Shown piece by piece: positions 1-13,550 of a DNA stretch of 64,000 bases. Origin of the DNA: Lutraria lutraria. Taxonomy: Eukaryota > Mollusca > Bivalvia > Venerida > Mactridae. The position numbers and the translations under genes are program-made. The notes under the pieces were generated by a model. That model was not told the DNA's origin. It saw only the letters and a list, made by a program, of their open reading frames with translations, and did no database searches. The stretch is from positions 5,565,029-5,629,028 of the forward strand of contig OZ026843.1 of NCBI GenBank assembly GCA_964023205.1, written 5' to 3'. Each line of letters starts with the position of its first letter. The first letter of the stretch is position 1.

Positions 1-3000
1 GGCCATAAGGAGACAATATCGTTTTTTTCATCAGGTGCCTTTTGCATTCTTGATTCTGCACGCAGACCGAGCATGTCGTCAGTCATGGTAACACGTACGC
101 ATTGAAACGGCTGCGACAAATATAGTGATCAACATACATAAACATTTTCGCATATTGAGGTATATATGCTCGTATATATGTATATCTAAAATTTCCACAT
201 TGCGTAACGTGAACCAGTTCGGGATGGACATACTTTAAGCCTGACATCTTCCTGCGCATTTGATAAACAATGACCGTCTTCGGATAGATTTACGAGCACT
301 CGTAACACCAGATTGCAACACATTTCATTAGAACACATTATGTAGCCAATGTCATCTTCAAAACCCCTATACACAAACTAATGGTGCATCAGATTGACCA
401 TGATACTGCATCGATAATTGCTGTAGTTTTGGACTGTCGTGTACTTGGCTGTTCGGTCATAAGACATTTGAAAGTACTGGGGCATGTAAACGGAAATCGC
501 AATTTAATACGCCATGATTACAAACTATGAAGAAACTTAGTTTGCTTTTAGTCAGATATCTAAATAAATGGTTGAGTCAAATTTTCTGACATGCGATGTC
601 AAAATCTTGTAAAAGGATGACACCTCATTTAACAAAACTTATCGATTATAAGCGTATTATGTTTCCGCAACGTAACAAATACCAGATTTTTATCGTCAAA
701 CCTAATTGTTATAAATTATGCTACACGTGGTGAGCAATTCTATCTCTTCATTTGAAACACTGCGATATTCGTGAATCTTTCCGAGTTCTGTGTTTATTAT
801 ATGCAACATAACTGCAGTTTGAGGTATCCGATGGAGTTTAACTACGGCACAAATGTATTACTTCGCCGTGTATATATTCCAGCATCGACGAAACGCGGCA
901 CTCCAAACCGTGCTAAACGTAACAGTATCAATATTTAATCATTTCACAGACGTGAGGTAATTATTTAGTTGTTTTGTTACCGGCTTATTCGACAATTGCA
1001 CGACCATTCCAATTGGTTTTTGAATTTTGTAATACCAAATACATAATTGGTTCAATTTAAAACAGTATGTAACCTGATGGCGCATAACATGCTGTCCAAT
1101 CTATTTGAGTACATTTTGTAACGGAATACGTATATTACACGGAAAGATGCAGCGGTACTTGAAAATTAACTTATTTCAAAAAAGCGTTTCACTGCGTCAG
1201 AAGTTAATCCTCATTTGACTCAAGCCATTTTCAATTTTCGTTCGAAGGTCGCACACAGCATTCAGCGTTATAAATTCGTAAACAAACCTGGTGCAAATCA
1301 TTTCCTTTAAAATATAATAGCATATGCATCTCCCATGTTCTTCGTCTGAGTCTACAAGCGCTTCCATTCATTGTTAATAGGTTTTTGATCAAGTTGTATT
1401 ATTTTAAGAAAAGAGGGGAAAATTCTAAAGAATCCAGCAATTAAATTCATATAAGAATAGTCTCTCCGACATGCATCATAACATGAAATAATCCTCACAT
1501 ATCTATTGGATTTATTCAAGCAAGAGCGCTCCATACTTTAGTATGTTTAAGCTCGTACTTTTCTTTATGTATAATATCTACGTATATATTACTAAAGCTA
1601 TGTAAAGCCGCATGATATCTCATTAAATAAACACTTGCCAAGGAGAACAATCATTACATGGGTAATCTTGCAAAGCACCGATATTTTAGTACAAACACCT
1701 GGTTACATTTGAATTATGTTATCTTCTTAGCTCTATGACATAATTGATAGAGACTCGTTTTCAGTTTGAATGCAATGCATAAATCATTTATATGAATATT
1801 TGGACTTAACGCGTTCCATTTGTAGCCAAGTATGAGTGATAGGGTATGCCATTTATTTGTTTCGTCTTTCGCTGGTTCACTGATGGCCGAAAAAACGTCT
1901 TTAAAGTGTCATACCGCTAGCCGGCATAATGTTACGCAATTAGTGATGTTTTCTACAATGGGTGACGAACTTATCAACTTGAGACACCATTGACAAGGCC
2001 GAAAGCTTTGTGGCAGTGCGTGAGGAAGGCACATCTAAACAGCCAGTGATGACTACAAGTTATGTCAATCCACGGAAGGAATCAATCTCGACTCATGTCT
2101 CTTGAACGAGATAATCTATCTCAATTTTCCAAACATTTATTTCTTGCGATCAAATTACGAGTAACAGCTTTTTTGCGCAGTGCAAAGTGCAAAACAGGCG
2201 ACAAGGAGAATACATACGGGTGACAGGGTGAAATACTTTAGGTAGTGAACAATGTGAATGAACGAGGATGCTAAGAGAATTTACGATATTGTGTTACTGT
2301 GTCGTATTAACAGATACACATTAATTACTTCTACAGCAATTTGTCGCTGTTTATTGAGAATGCAATGAAATGCAATCATCGGGTTTTAGAGTGCAAAGGT
2401 ATTTTTCAATCGATGATTGTCCTTTAAGCTTTAATTTCAGAAAAATAAACTATTGTACATTGGTTGCCACTGTCTCACATATTCACAATTCACTAGAAAT
2501 TATCAGTACTAATTGGTGGTCATGTCACGTGATTGCTGACCGAGGTCGCGGGCTCAAAATATGACAAGACGTTACTTCTTCTGTGGCAATTTGAAGAAGT
2601 TCAACCCAATGGTATTTTTCTCACAATATTGATTCTGGCGTCATGTATGGTGTTACCAAGATATTTACGATATTTACGGGTAGAGAAACAGGTGATTGCG
2701 CTTGTATCATATATGTTTAATATCAGTCGTATACAAGTTCGAGAAATATGTGAATATGAATGAATAACTGAAACGGTGCTTAGATGGCATTTATCAAATT
2801 AACACCGACGAGTAATTTTTGAATTCCTGGCTTCTGGTACAAAACTATTTGCACTAAGCGTTGATTGACATAACAATAATATATTTTGATATGATAGCTA
2901 AATACCCGTCTAATTGTTTAGCGGTTTGCAGTTTTAACCCTAAATTGTCACCCAAAACAGTTTTTTCTAACCTTTCATAACCTTTTCACAATGAAGAGGA

Positions 3001-6000
3001 AGGAAGTGAGCTGATTACGCCGATATAAAATATACAACTGTTATAAGCCGTCTTTAAACGTGACGAACCACATAAGGCAAGTTTAAGATAAAAAACATTG
3101 TCGACTTCTGTAAACCACCTGACCTTCGTCAAGATAAGATCTCTAGATATTATACTGCGGGCCAAAATAGTCGGAAATATGATTTATCGATGTCTTAGGA
3201 ACAATGCCAAGCACTGGATGCTCCCTGTCATTTTGTCATATCAGTTGCAAAATATATAATGTTTTCACACAAATTGCGTTGTTAATTGTTAAACGTTTGT
3301 TGATTTAGAATACGTAAAAAAATAGTGAGAGACTTAAGCGGTATTGTAAACAAAGACGAGTGAGGGACACCGAATAAAAAGTTAAGAATTCATTAAGCGA
3401 TTGCGTTTCAATTGTGAATATAGATTAAGTTACATGATTGTAACACGCCTATAAGCATATACGTAAATTGACACTAATTTGTACAATAAGATGCTTCTAA
3501 TGTCTAAATCGAGTCAACTCAGGGCGATGAGTACAGTTAGGCTCGATTATGGTCAGAAACACGCACATTACATGAATATTAAATAATGAAATATGCAATA
3601 AAGTGTACTCGATAATTGTATTTAATTTTGTAATGATTTTACTAATAAGGCACATACAATACAAGGAATGACATTCGCTTAATATTACTTATAAGTTATT
3701 GTATGTTCACTATTCTCAATCAAACACAAAAATTGCGATATTATATTTTCTAATATGATTACTCGTGTGACGTTTGTCATACGCTTGCGAGCTGTAATAG
3801 ATACTTGTACATTTTTTATTCTAAATATAAATTAGGCAAGAAAAAAACACTGAAGACAACAGTCAGCCAAGCAAATACGGAGTAAACACACTACATGTAC
3901 TTATTGTTATTTATTCACTTTTCCGTTTGATATTGAAGTGTGGTAGTCCATGGTCAATTGGAAATAGTCTCCGACATTTAGTCACTGGCTTTTCACTGTT
4001 GTTAGTACGAAACCAAACAGGGACAAGACAAAGTCAACATAATTATGAGGTAGCTGTCCAGCTGGTTTAGGGAAGGTCTGTGGTTCTATCCACGTGTAAG
4101 CCTTTTGGTATGCTTCCAGCTTTAAAGCTCTAATGATGCCAAATAACTCTGGCTGTGCGATGTTAACCCCTGTGATAAACAAAATGACCTTTAAATATCC
4201 GCTGTCCAGTTACCGTAGTGTTTTATTGCACCGTAAGAACCATTAACGTTTGCTTCTACAAAATTTAATATGTTTTTGAAAACTCTGAAAAGTTCTACTT
4301 CTGTCCACAAACATACGTGCGGTAAACCCATTGGGGCGGACCAATCATGCCAAAACACCATTCCGAACCTTAGTTACCAGTGGTTACTACATCAACTGAC
4401 GAAACATTGAAAGTTAAACATTGTGTCGAAGGAAATGCCATATCTGTCACACTGCGTAGTTTTACGTGACTTTTGGCTACAATTCACACTTTATATACAA
4501 TGGCATTGTCCACAACATATGTTTAATGGAACGGCGACACGGTATGTCAAAACGTATGACATTTAACCAACTTGTAGGAGTAAACATTTTATTACACTTC
4601 TCATGAAATAAATAAATATATTTATGAATTCATTTCTCTAATTATTTATAATAGTATTATTTCTGAAATGTTAACGGTAATATAATTATAGAGATTAATG
4701 TTCATCATTGTTATGGCAACAGATGTCCTTTGTTGCTTCAGAAAACCAGACGATGTTTAAGTAAATTACTTGTGGTTCAATTTAAATTTACTCTATCTTT
4801 GGCGGAGTAGGCCTAAGAAAAGTATGTGGTTTTCATCATTGTTGGTTAGGCATTGCGTTAATATACTGCCATCATTCATATTTACTAACACGTGCACGAT
4901 TTTCATGGCGTTGCTAACACCATCCGGGTCCCTTCAAGTCAGAAAGCGCTCTTCATAGAAGGAAGTCTAATTGTACATTCTTAGACGAACCTAATTCATA
5001 CACAGACATGAATATATCATGCTCTTACATGTATGTATATTACATGATCTCAAAGCGCATCTGACTTACCTCAGATGTGACAACAATTTTGAAATACCAA
5101 GATATAAAATACAAAGTCATACATTGCGGTCTGAATACTAATGCTTCAGGATTACACAATTGTTATGTGTCTGGCATACCCTTACTGAGTGCTGAAGATA
5201 AAATTTTATATATTTGACACCGAGGATGTCGGAAACCACAGATGTATACGAGGAGAGTATGGTTTCAATACATAATTTATTCAGCACTGTTTCCAATTAA
5301 TCAATTACACAGATAACTTTAACCTACTTGGAGGTCAGTTTTGTCTCTTAGGGTTATCGTATATCTGATGTTCAACATTCGTATTCAGTTCCACCCGGAA
5401 CATAATACGTTTTGAAGATAGTTTAATAAAGTTGAACTTGAAGTTTTGTTTGGTTGCATCCTGTCCCAATATGACAACTATCGGGTGCTTCAATTAGAGT
5501 ATATATAAAGACGTACTTTAAGTTGTTACTCTCCTTAAGCTTTGTGTGTGTATGTAGTTAGAAGTATGCAGCATGTATGATGGGTAGCGAATTCGTTGAT
5601 TTGATTCGGTTTCACGTGCGACTTCTAACATTTTGTCTTGTGAATCCGGGTATTCGTCCTTTACTTTTTGGTTAAAATCTATCTTTTCAAGTCAAATTAA
5701 TGCCTCCGTGTTATTTACATCAATGTTCGAGGCGGTTGATGTGAACACGGTTATCGTTTCGAAGCACCCGCAGAAAGTAGAAATGTACGGTAAAAGTTGC
5801 TCTGACAGAATTCAAGACTGTGTGCGTATCTTGGAATGAATGTACGTGTTTGTCCGACCTGTGAATAAGCGGAATTATATGACCTATGGATGGACAATAT
5901 CTTGTCTGAATGTTCTGTTTCATTTTTCTCATGAAATAAATATTATATTTTAACCGCAAATTTTACTGGATTTGAAAACAAATTGTTTGGATAATCAGTG

Positions 6001-7034
6001 TAATATTGCATTTTACAAAAAAAAACAAAAAAACAAAAAAACAGAAAAAAAACGAAAAACAAATAAACCCTTTACTGATTGTCAGCAATTTCCGTATCAC
6101 CAATTTCTGCGATGTTTGTGACGTTTGCGTTATCTCTGTAAGGCGGAACCCGAGTGAAACCTGTTTGAAATAATTTAATTTTCAGCTTAGAATAAATACT
6201 CTCTTCGACGATACAATCTTTGACGGAAACGAGGAATGCTTCATTACTCGCAGCTGTTATCCGTAATGATAATGAGTTTTTGCAAAGCCGATAGTCTAGG
6301 CGTATGGCCCAAGAGGTTTGCTTAAGTCCGCATTGTCCAAACGCGTTGTTTAACAGGATTTCCTCGGCGGTATGTTTTGATAAATGGGTTATCGACCAAA
6401 ACTTTTTCTACGAGGCTTCATCAAGTATGTACATGTGTGTATGTTTCTATTGACAAAGCTGTTGTTTTACTGGAAATGACACAACTCACTAATGGACATA
6501 TCTTACTGGCAGTACCTTGGCCAAGAAAATTATGAAGTTTGGAATTGATCCAGACACGATAGCTTCGGATAGCATCTAAATTATTTGCCTCAAATCGAGT
6601 ACTAGAATGCAAAAAAATGAACAAAAGCGACACGAAGATACAGTTAAAATACGCAGAAGCTACTATGATTCTGAATTGAAATCAACTGTGTAATTTAACA
6701 ATGCGTTTTATATACACTTGGATATGTTTCATTTTATTATTTTGAATGGTTGATATGTATCAAAATACATTTTAAGTGAAGTTTTCACCTGACATGGACT
6801 TATTGCATGCTAAAAAGCAGTAAAGTTACGGTTAGAATCATGTTAATACTACACGTAATGACGACTTACACCATTCGGAATCTACAAGCTTGTTATTTTA
6901 TGACTAATCTCCGCTATGTTGAACCGAGGAGGATACTTTAACTAACGCTAATAGATATTAAAAAATACGGATGTAGTTTTATAACGATCTGTCTCTTCAT
7001 GATTTCAAACGATAAGTAATGTCTTTTTAACCTC
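1..7034. other. Gene-free stretch downstream of Hox5
   Basis: Only short chance open frames were seen, with no homeobox or other recognisable coding segment on either strand. Apart from the A-rich tract near 6 kb nothing was identified. A 66-codon frame near 3982..4182 is GC-richer than its surroundings but was not recognised. Confidence 0.6.
6017..6067. repeat. A-rich low-complexity tract
   Basis: About 50 bases of A runs broken by single C or G. It could be the tail of a decayed retroposon on the plus strand, but no element body was recognised upstream. Confidence 0.8.
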
Positions 7035-7171
7035 GGGGTTTAACGTAGCACCAAGAGTCATTGTCGTTTTGCGTCTTTCAAGTTTTGACAGTGGAGGAAG
7101 GCCCCAGACTAACACCTGGGTATAAACTTCACCGACACTCCGTTAGCTAGCTGGATATCCTCCTGCATGTG
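7035..7171 (+). repeat. Dispersed repeat family X, copy 1
   Basis: The order is GGGGTTTAACGTAGCACCAA, GCGTCTTTCAAGTTTTGACA, GTGGAGGAAGGCCCC, CACCTGGGTATAAACTTCAC, then AGCTAGCTGGATATCCTCC and TGCATGTG. The first half aligns with the copy at 62.4 kb and the second half with the copy at 11.7 kb. It looks like a SINE- or MITE-like interspersed repeat of about 140 bp, GC-richer than its surroundings. No open frame or A/B boxes were recognised. 'Family X' is only a local label. Confidence 0.65.
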
Positions 7172-10100
7172 AAATATGTCGTGGCTGGGATAGCGATGAA
7201 GAGCCGAAATAATTAAATACTCATGCGAGTATAGGGACAGCAGCGAACCTTTATCTGGATTTTTTCACCATATACAAATGAATGGAAATCTATTTTTTTG
7301 TTAAAACATACCTATATTTCATTATCATATATATATATATCATATCTTATTCAGGGTTTACATTTGTATTCAATCGTTTTTCAGTTATATACCAGTGGTC
7401 ACCTAGTCATTTTTTGCTTGTATATGCGTTTCACTTTTACCTTCTTTTCTGTAGTACGTGACATTGTATCACTCAGATTTGCAATATAGGAAACAAGCCC
7501 CGCAATTTCTTTCATCAAATCGTCAAGAATAACGTGTGTCGCACACGGGTTTCTTACTCACAAATCTGCTGACTGGATACTTTATTGATTTAACGGACAG
7601 GCTGGAGAATGTATATGTATAAGTCCAATGTCCAATTGTCTAAATTCGTGTACTACGGCATTACATTTCAAGCCCTTCTTGTACTGTTGTACAAGACCGT
7701 AAGTGAGTTGTGACACTGTAATGATTGAGCTCATAAAAATGATGACTGTCTGAGTGTATGGACCGTATAATATGTTATGAGAACACTATATTGATTCCCA
7801 TTAAAGATATTGTATGTTCATTCGCTTCTACAATCAACCGCTTGAATCAAACGAACAAGCTCCCGTTGTGTTCGTTAAAACTTGTACATAACTAACATAA
7901 CATTGAATAGTTCCCATGTTTTCAGAATATTTGATATTCACTATCGCTTGTCAAGTTACAAACACAATGTTTGGTTCGCATACATATTATACCCGAGCTG
8001 TACTTGGACGTGTGAACACGATACGACTGCAATGAACTTTGATTCACGGGTCGGTTTCATAAAAACTCGCATACTTTGGTAATTATTCATGACCAGCCTC
8101 TCATTAGCTGAAACTATACAATACCCATACCTATAATGAACACTGTAAGTATTGAATTTCATCCATATACGATCAACCTCCGCCCATGTACCATTTATTT
8201 CAGTTTCACTTCAAACAGTCTATGTAATGGCGTGAAGATTTGATATTGTTGAGCACATTGTATACAAATACGGGTGTATGTGTTTTCATCTTTGTTAATT
8301 ACCTGACATAGACATTTTTCAATATTATTCAGATTCCCAGCATGATACAACTTTAAGCATCATTTGTCTTGTCGTTTATGTGTTCTAACGTATCATTTGA
8401 TACTTTCAAACATCTGTCTTACCTTGCGGGTTGGTATACATTTAACAGGTTGATTATCTACATAGTTCCTAACTAGTATCTGATAAGGTTGTCCAAAATC
8501 AGTTCCAAGTTAAAACGACAATTTACTAGCTATATTTGGTCCCTATCACTGTTCACAGACGTGTCCTCCATAAATATCTCCAAGTCCACCATACGTTTGT
8601 TTTCTGTCCAATGGGTCTGTTCTTTACATCTCGTCTGTCTACAAGAATTTAGGATACTACCTTGGGTCAAGAGCATAATAAAAGCACATATCACTATTAT
8701 CTTCCTATCTCACACGTCATTTAGTGTCAAATCATGTGATGTGCTAAGATCATCAACCAACTGGTTGTTCGGGACTGTTCATTGACCATGATAGAGTCAA
8801 GGCTTTTGCAGAATCATTTGTTAAAATTGACTGAATTACTTTAAGTATGCTCGGTGTGCATTGTCACACCATATAGGGATCATTTCGAAAACAGCTCCCC
8901 GATGTAGCTATATCCGGTGAATGACACATGAATTGGGGAGATGTATACGAAATCAAGCATGTGCAAAGTCGAATACTTCTCGCATACATTTTGATGAAAT
9001 ATGTCAACGAAAACCATCGACTTGGCTGAGAGTCATTTGGCCAGATGTTTCAGGAATCATCAATGATTCTAATAGGTGTGAAAGTACATGCACATACATC
9101 GCACATTTCTTAACATAAAGTTAGGACGGACAACAGACTGACATACAAACAAACATTGTTACAGAAGTTCCAACGATGCTGATTTTAGGAGGTCATCTCT
9201 GTGTTTACCCACGATTAGCGTCCTATCCCCAGAATACAACTTTCTACCCCGAAATGACTGGATGAACTCAAACAATCTCAAAATGTGATATCATTTGGGC
9301 ATGTACATGACAGAAAGACAGACAGATAAACGGATGGACAATCCCATTGCTACAAACTTATAATTACATGGTAAATGCATATCTTGTTGCCATGTTTTAG
9401 CAGAAACAACGAATTTAGCTTCATTTAAAAAATAATGATTTTTTATCTTGCATCAGAGAATTGGGGATCTTTATCCGAGGAAAAGCAACTAACGCACCAG
9501 GGAGCTATATTCGAAATGGTTCCTAAAGAATGTGACTGTGCATGCCTTTCATATTTCATCTCGTTTTATGGATATTTAACGTATAAATTAAAAACACGCC
9601 TTTAAACCGCTATATCAATTAGCCGTTGTTAAAGATATTTCCATTTATCAGATTGTTTGACCACTGACTTCAGATGATGCTGTTCTCGGGTTCACTCGGA
9701 CAGTTTTTAAAAGTATTTCAACGTGTACAAAAGCCAAACTATAATCAATATTAATATCCTAATTGTGTGTTTATAGTGAGTGATCTATCTCCATATTGTC
9801 ATAACGGAATCACACTATCCCCTTACCTTAAATGCATAAAAAGACAATGCTATTAATATTTCAGTGCAAATGTGCTTCTAATTTCGACGACAATTTCAAA
9901 ACCATCGGGTGTCTGTCAGTTAGTCCTGTAATTAATCTTGGTTGGGGGGCTACTGTTTCGCTTTTTGAAAAGGTGAAATCTATGGCAGAAATGTTATGTA
10001 CCAAGACCGCATTCATTAAAATATGTCGAATTATTCACTCCATCGAGGGGTTGCGTGAATCGGTAACCTTTAAGGTCACACGAACTACTCTTAATTAAAC

Positions 10101-13100
10101 AGTTTCGATGCAGTATATGGTGTAAAACTTTTGCTCCATTGATAAAAATCAACCCCCGACGCACGCCTAATTACATCTCTTTTGTATTGTCTTTCCTTCA
10201 AATTAGCATCATTTGTTTTCTATCGTGGACACATGCAATGTTCATAACTAACTCCTGTCTTGTTTTGTGTTAGTATTTTATATTCCACACGCACATTTCA
10301 CGTACACGTATAACCGGAGGAAGTGTCACAGACGTACGACATATAACCGATATTACATCTTCTGAAATTGATTATGTCTTGTAGAATGTCAAGCTGTCAA
10401 ACCACTTCCGCTGTGCTCGCTTAGATTGGACGCGTTTAGCTTCATTGGTTATATGATATAACAGCCAAATGAGGACATTTTCAATAATTATCTGATAGGT
10501 GTATTATATCAAAAAGTAAGCTCGATGAAAGAAGAAATGTGCCGAAGAACATCGCAGTCGAGCCTATGAACGAAGGCTCAAAGTTGGGAGAGAGGGAAGA
10601 GGTGGGTAAAAAGAATGAATGTATTATTTTAAACAATTGGTCTTTATTCATAATCATATTTTGTCTCTATAAAAATGTGATCATGTTAAGCTGTCACCCA
10701 GGTTACTGCATGTATTCACTCGAAGGTGAATGTATTATTATATTATATTGCACACATGTTTATTTCTTAAACGCATATTGGGTTTGTAGTTGAAGACATA
10801 TATCAAGGTGTTTTAACAATGGTTCTTTTACATTTCAAAAATATTCAGTTGACATTGGTTGCGAAACTATCACCATCGGTATTTACTTGATGCTAGTAGT
10901 ATCCCATTCCTAATAAAGTGTTTGTAAAACCGTGGTGAAGTTGCGTCATTGATGATATTTGAACTAGAATAACATTTAGACTAGAGGTCCCACGCTCTAC
11001 GTATTCACGTTTATGGTCAGTTTTTAGTTGTGATCCTGTTTTCTCTGCAGTATCAATTTTGAACATTGTGCCCGGTTCTCTGCCCCTTTCTCTATTTTGT
11101 GACGTTGTACCAAGAACAATATAACCAGACACTTTATCATGCAAACATGGTCTGATAAAATTTGAGCGAGCTCCTTATTTAGATTGTTAATTTTCTTTTT
11201 TATATGTTATACTTCGTAACATATTAAATAATTCATTATTAAAACTTTAATGAAGAATTTTAAAGAACTCGCACAATAAAGTTGCTTAAAGCCATTTAAA
11301 AATACTCGTTTAAATGCCATTATAGTTATCATATAGACCGCCATATTCATTTAGTTTGTAAAATCATTTACATGATCATGTTAAATATTGTAGAAAAATA
11401 CGTTAAGTGATTTTTTTAGAAAACATTTGTGAATTACATTTGTCTTCTATTTCATCGTGTTGTGCTCCAACGCTCCGTCAAATGATGATACTTTTGTTAT
11501 TCCTTATGTTGCCTTGTCTGCTTCGGAGCTCCCCGTCATCGTTCACCACTATCTTCATTGAACGTTTACATTAATCGTTTTAGAGATCCTTCTCTTTTTT
11601 ATTGACCTCACGTCTGGTGTTGTTAGTGATTCATATTTTTCACTTTCAATGAAGTTTTACGCCGTACCAATATACACGGGTTCTTTTGGCGACTTTTCAA
11701 TTTCAATGATTGAGCAATTCCTCAGTTTTACCCCATTCTTGCACCTAAGGTAGAACCATCGATCTTCGGTAAAGCAATTGGTCAGCTTCCATATGCATGT
11801 AATTTGGATATCGAAGTCACAGTGGTTAAAGGCTAGAGAATTTGTGTTCCGAATCATAGTTGTTCTCACAATTTTAACAAATTCAAAAATGTACAAGTCC
11901 TACGGAGGGGCTTATGTTTTATGCAAGTTATAACGTCATTGCATTGTCTGAACCCTTTTTGGCGTTTGTGTGTGAAAGTCCCTTTTTTCGAAATGAACTC
12001 AGTGTCTTTGATGAAAGCGAAAGTATTTTATATTCATCCTCTTATTCAAGCATGTAGACGTCTTTCGCGTTTACTCTAAGTCTTACTTCCGTTGCATTCG
12101 TCAGTCAGACATAGACATATAAGATTAATGCTCATATTACCCTGCATCACGTCATCTTCATCGTAAACTAAATGTTCTAAAGACTTGGTTATCACCACGA
12201 ACTCAGCAAGATAGGCAGTAAAAGCAATAGTAATACTACATATTCTGATAGTTTATTAATAGGAAGATATACATCAAAAACGTTTGAAACTGACGTCTCG
12301 ACGTAACATTAATCACCGTTCAGTCGCTGCAGAAAAAGTTTCAGTCAGACGGATTCCATGGCTCTATTTTTATCTTATAGTTTTCTTTGAAGCTAGGATG
12401 AAAATAATCAAAAATGAAAATACACGCCGTCTTGTCGAAAACTGTGATAATATTTTTCTGATAGCATGCAAACAGACCCGTGATAATGTATCATAATCTG
12501 CATATTAAACGTGTATGTATAAACTTATTGTCGCAGAAACATCTTGATACCCTTGGCATAAACAATGTTCTACCTAGTGTGTGTAATAATGAAGTGTAGG
12601 TGCTGATATCTCTGGGCAACATTCTTTCCTGTTCTAGTACGATCGATCATCGAATTGGTGAACGTTGTTTACGAAGATGTGACAATGAGGTTATATTTGT
12701 TTACATACATCACGGTACCATGTCAAAAAGGTCATGGCATTTTGCTTAGAAATGATGCAATTAAAATATGTGTTACGTTTTCAAATTAGTGACCCTCGGC
12801 CAATTAGTATGTTTTATCAGGTACGTCTGTCTATGTTAGGGATAGTGATTTTAAAACGATTTGTAGTTTTTTTTTTTGGTTTTAAATGAGCTTCATTCTG
12901 TTAAAGATAAGTGCAATACCGAACATGATAAATACTACTTCTGAACATCCATGAATTATATTGGTTCGTCGTTTTAAGGTTACATGTGTAGTTGTTGAAG
13001 AGACAACTTGAAATAATAAAATGATGACAAATCAATCCTTTAGAACATCATTTACATAATATATATTGAATAAAATTTAGTCGATGTGAACTTGCAATTA

Positions 13101-13365
13101 GTCGTAACATTGTTAAAGCACAGAACAGTTCAAACTGAAGACCGATTATATTAATATAATTCAACGTTGTTGCAGTCTCATTATCATGTTGAGATATAGA
13201 AGGCGTAGAACTGTTATTTATTTAGACTTGTACTCAATATACAAGTAGTAATTTTACATCATAGAAGAAGAAATATAGCACCAGTCCGAACATTAGTGGT
13301 CGTTATTTTGAGGTGGTCATACGATGGAGGTTTTACTGAATGTCACCCCCCCAAAATGTGCAATG
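7172..13365. other. Gene-free stretch
   Basis: Apart from repeat family X copy 2 (11653..11799), nothing recognisable was seen. The frames present are short and compositionally unlike exons. Confidence 0.55.
11653..11799 (+). repeat. Dispersed repeat family X, copy 2
   Basis: Shares GGCGACTTTTCAA with the 62.4-kb copy, and GCACCTAAGGTAGAACCATC followed by TTCGGTAAAGC, GTCAGCTTCC and TGCATG with the 7.0-kb copy. The middle GGAGGAAGGCCCC block is eroded here. Orientation is the same as the other copies. Confidence 0.55.
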
Positions 13366-13550
13366 TACAGTACAGCCTCTCCAGAGCGTCCCTCATTTGA
13401 GAAGCAACCTCCCTTCGACAACAGCGTTTTTTTCCCACTGTACAATAAATTATTTACCTATTGATTAAACCTCTCAAGAGCAACAACCTCTCAACAACAA
13501 CATAACGTTGCTACCTCTAAAGTGTGTTGCTTTGGAGAGGTTGCACTGTA
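13366..13550. mobile_element. pogo/Tigger-like MITE with TA target duplication
   Basis: Terminal inverted repeats are CAGTACAGCCTCTCCAGAGC at 13368 and, on the opposite strand, CAGTGCAACCTCTCCAAAGC ending at 13548, matching at 17 of 20 positions. Both ends are flanked by TA. The CAG ends and TA duplication are typical of pogo/Tigger (Tc1/mariner superfamily) elements. At about 181 bp with no open frame it is non-autonomous. It sits in the gene-free DNA downstream of Hox5. Confidence 0.8.

Noticed and set aside
3982..4182. 66-codon open frame on the minus strand with protein-like composition
   Set aside because: No domain was recognised, the downstream and upstream frames close quickly, and no partner exon with matching splice phase was found.
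9295..9345. GACAGAAAGACAGACAGATA-type tract
   Set aside because: Short simple sequence of the kind found throughout animal genomes; no element boundaries were visible.
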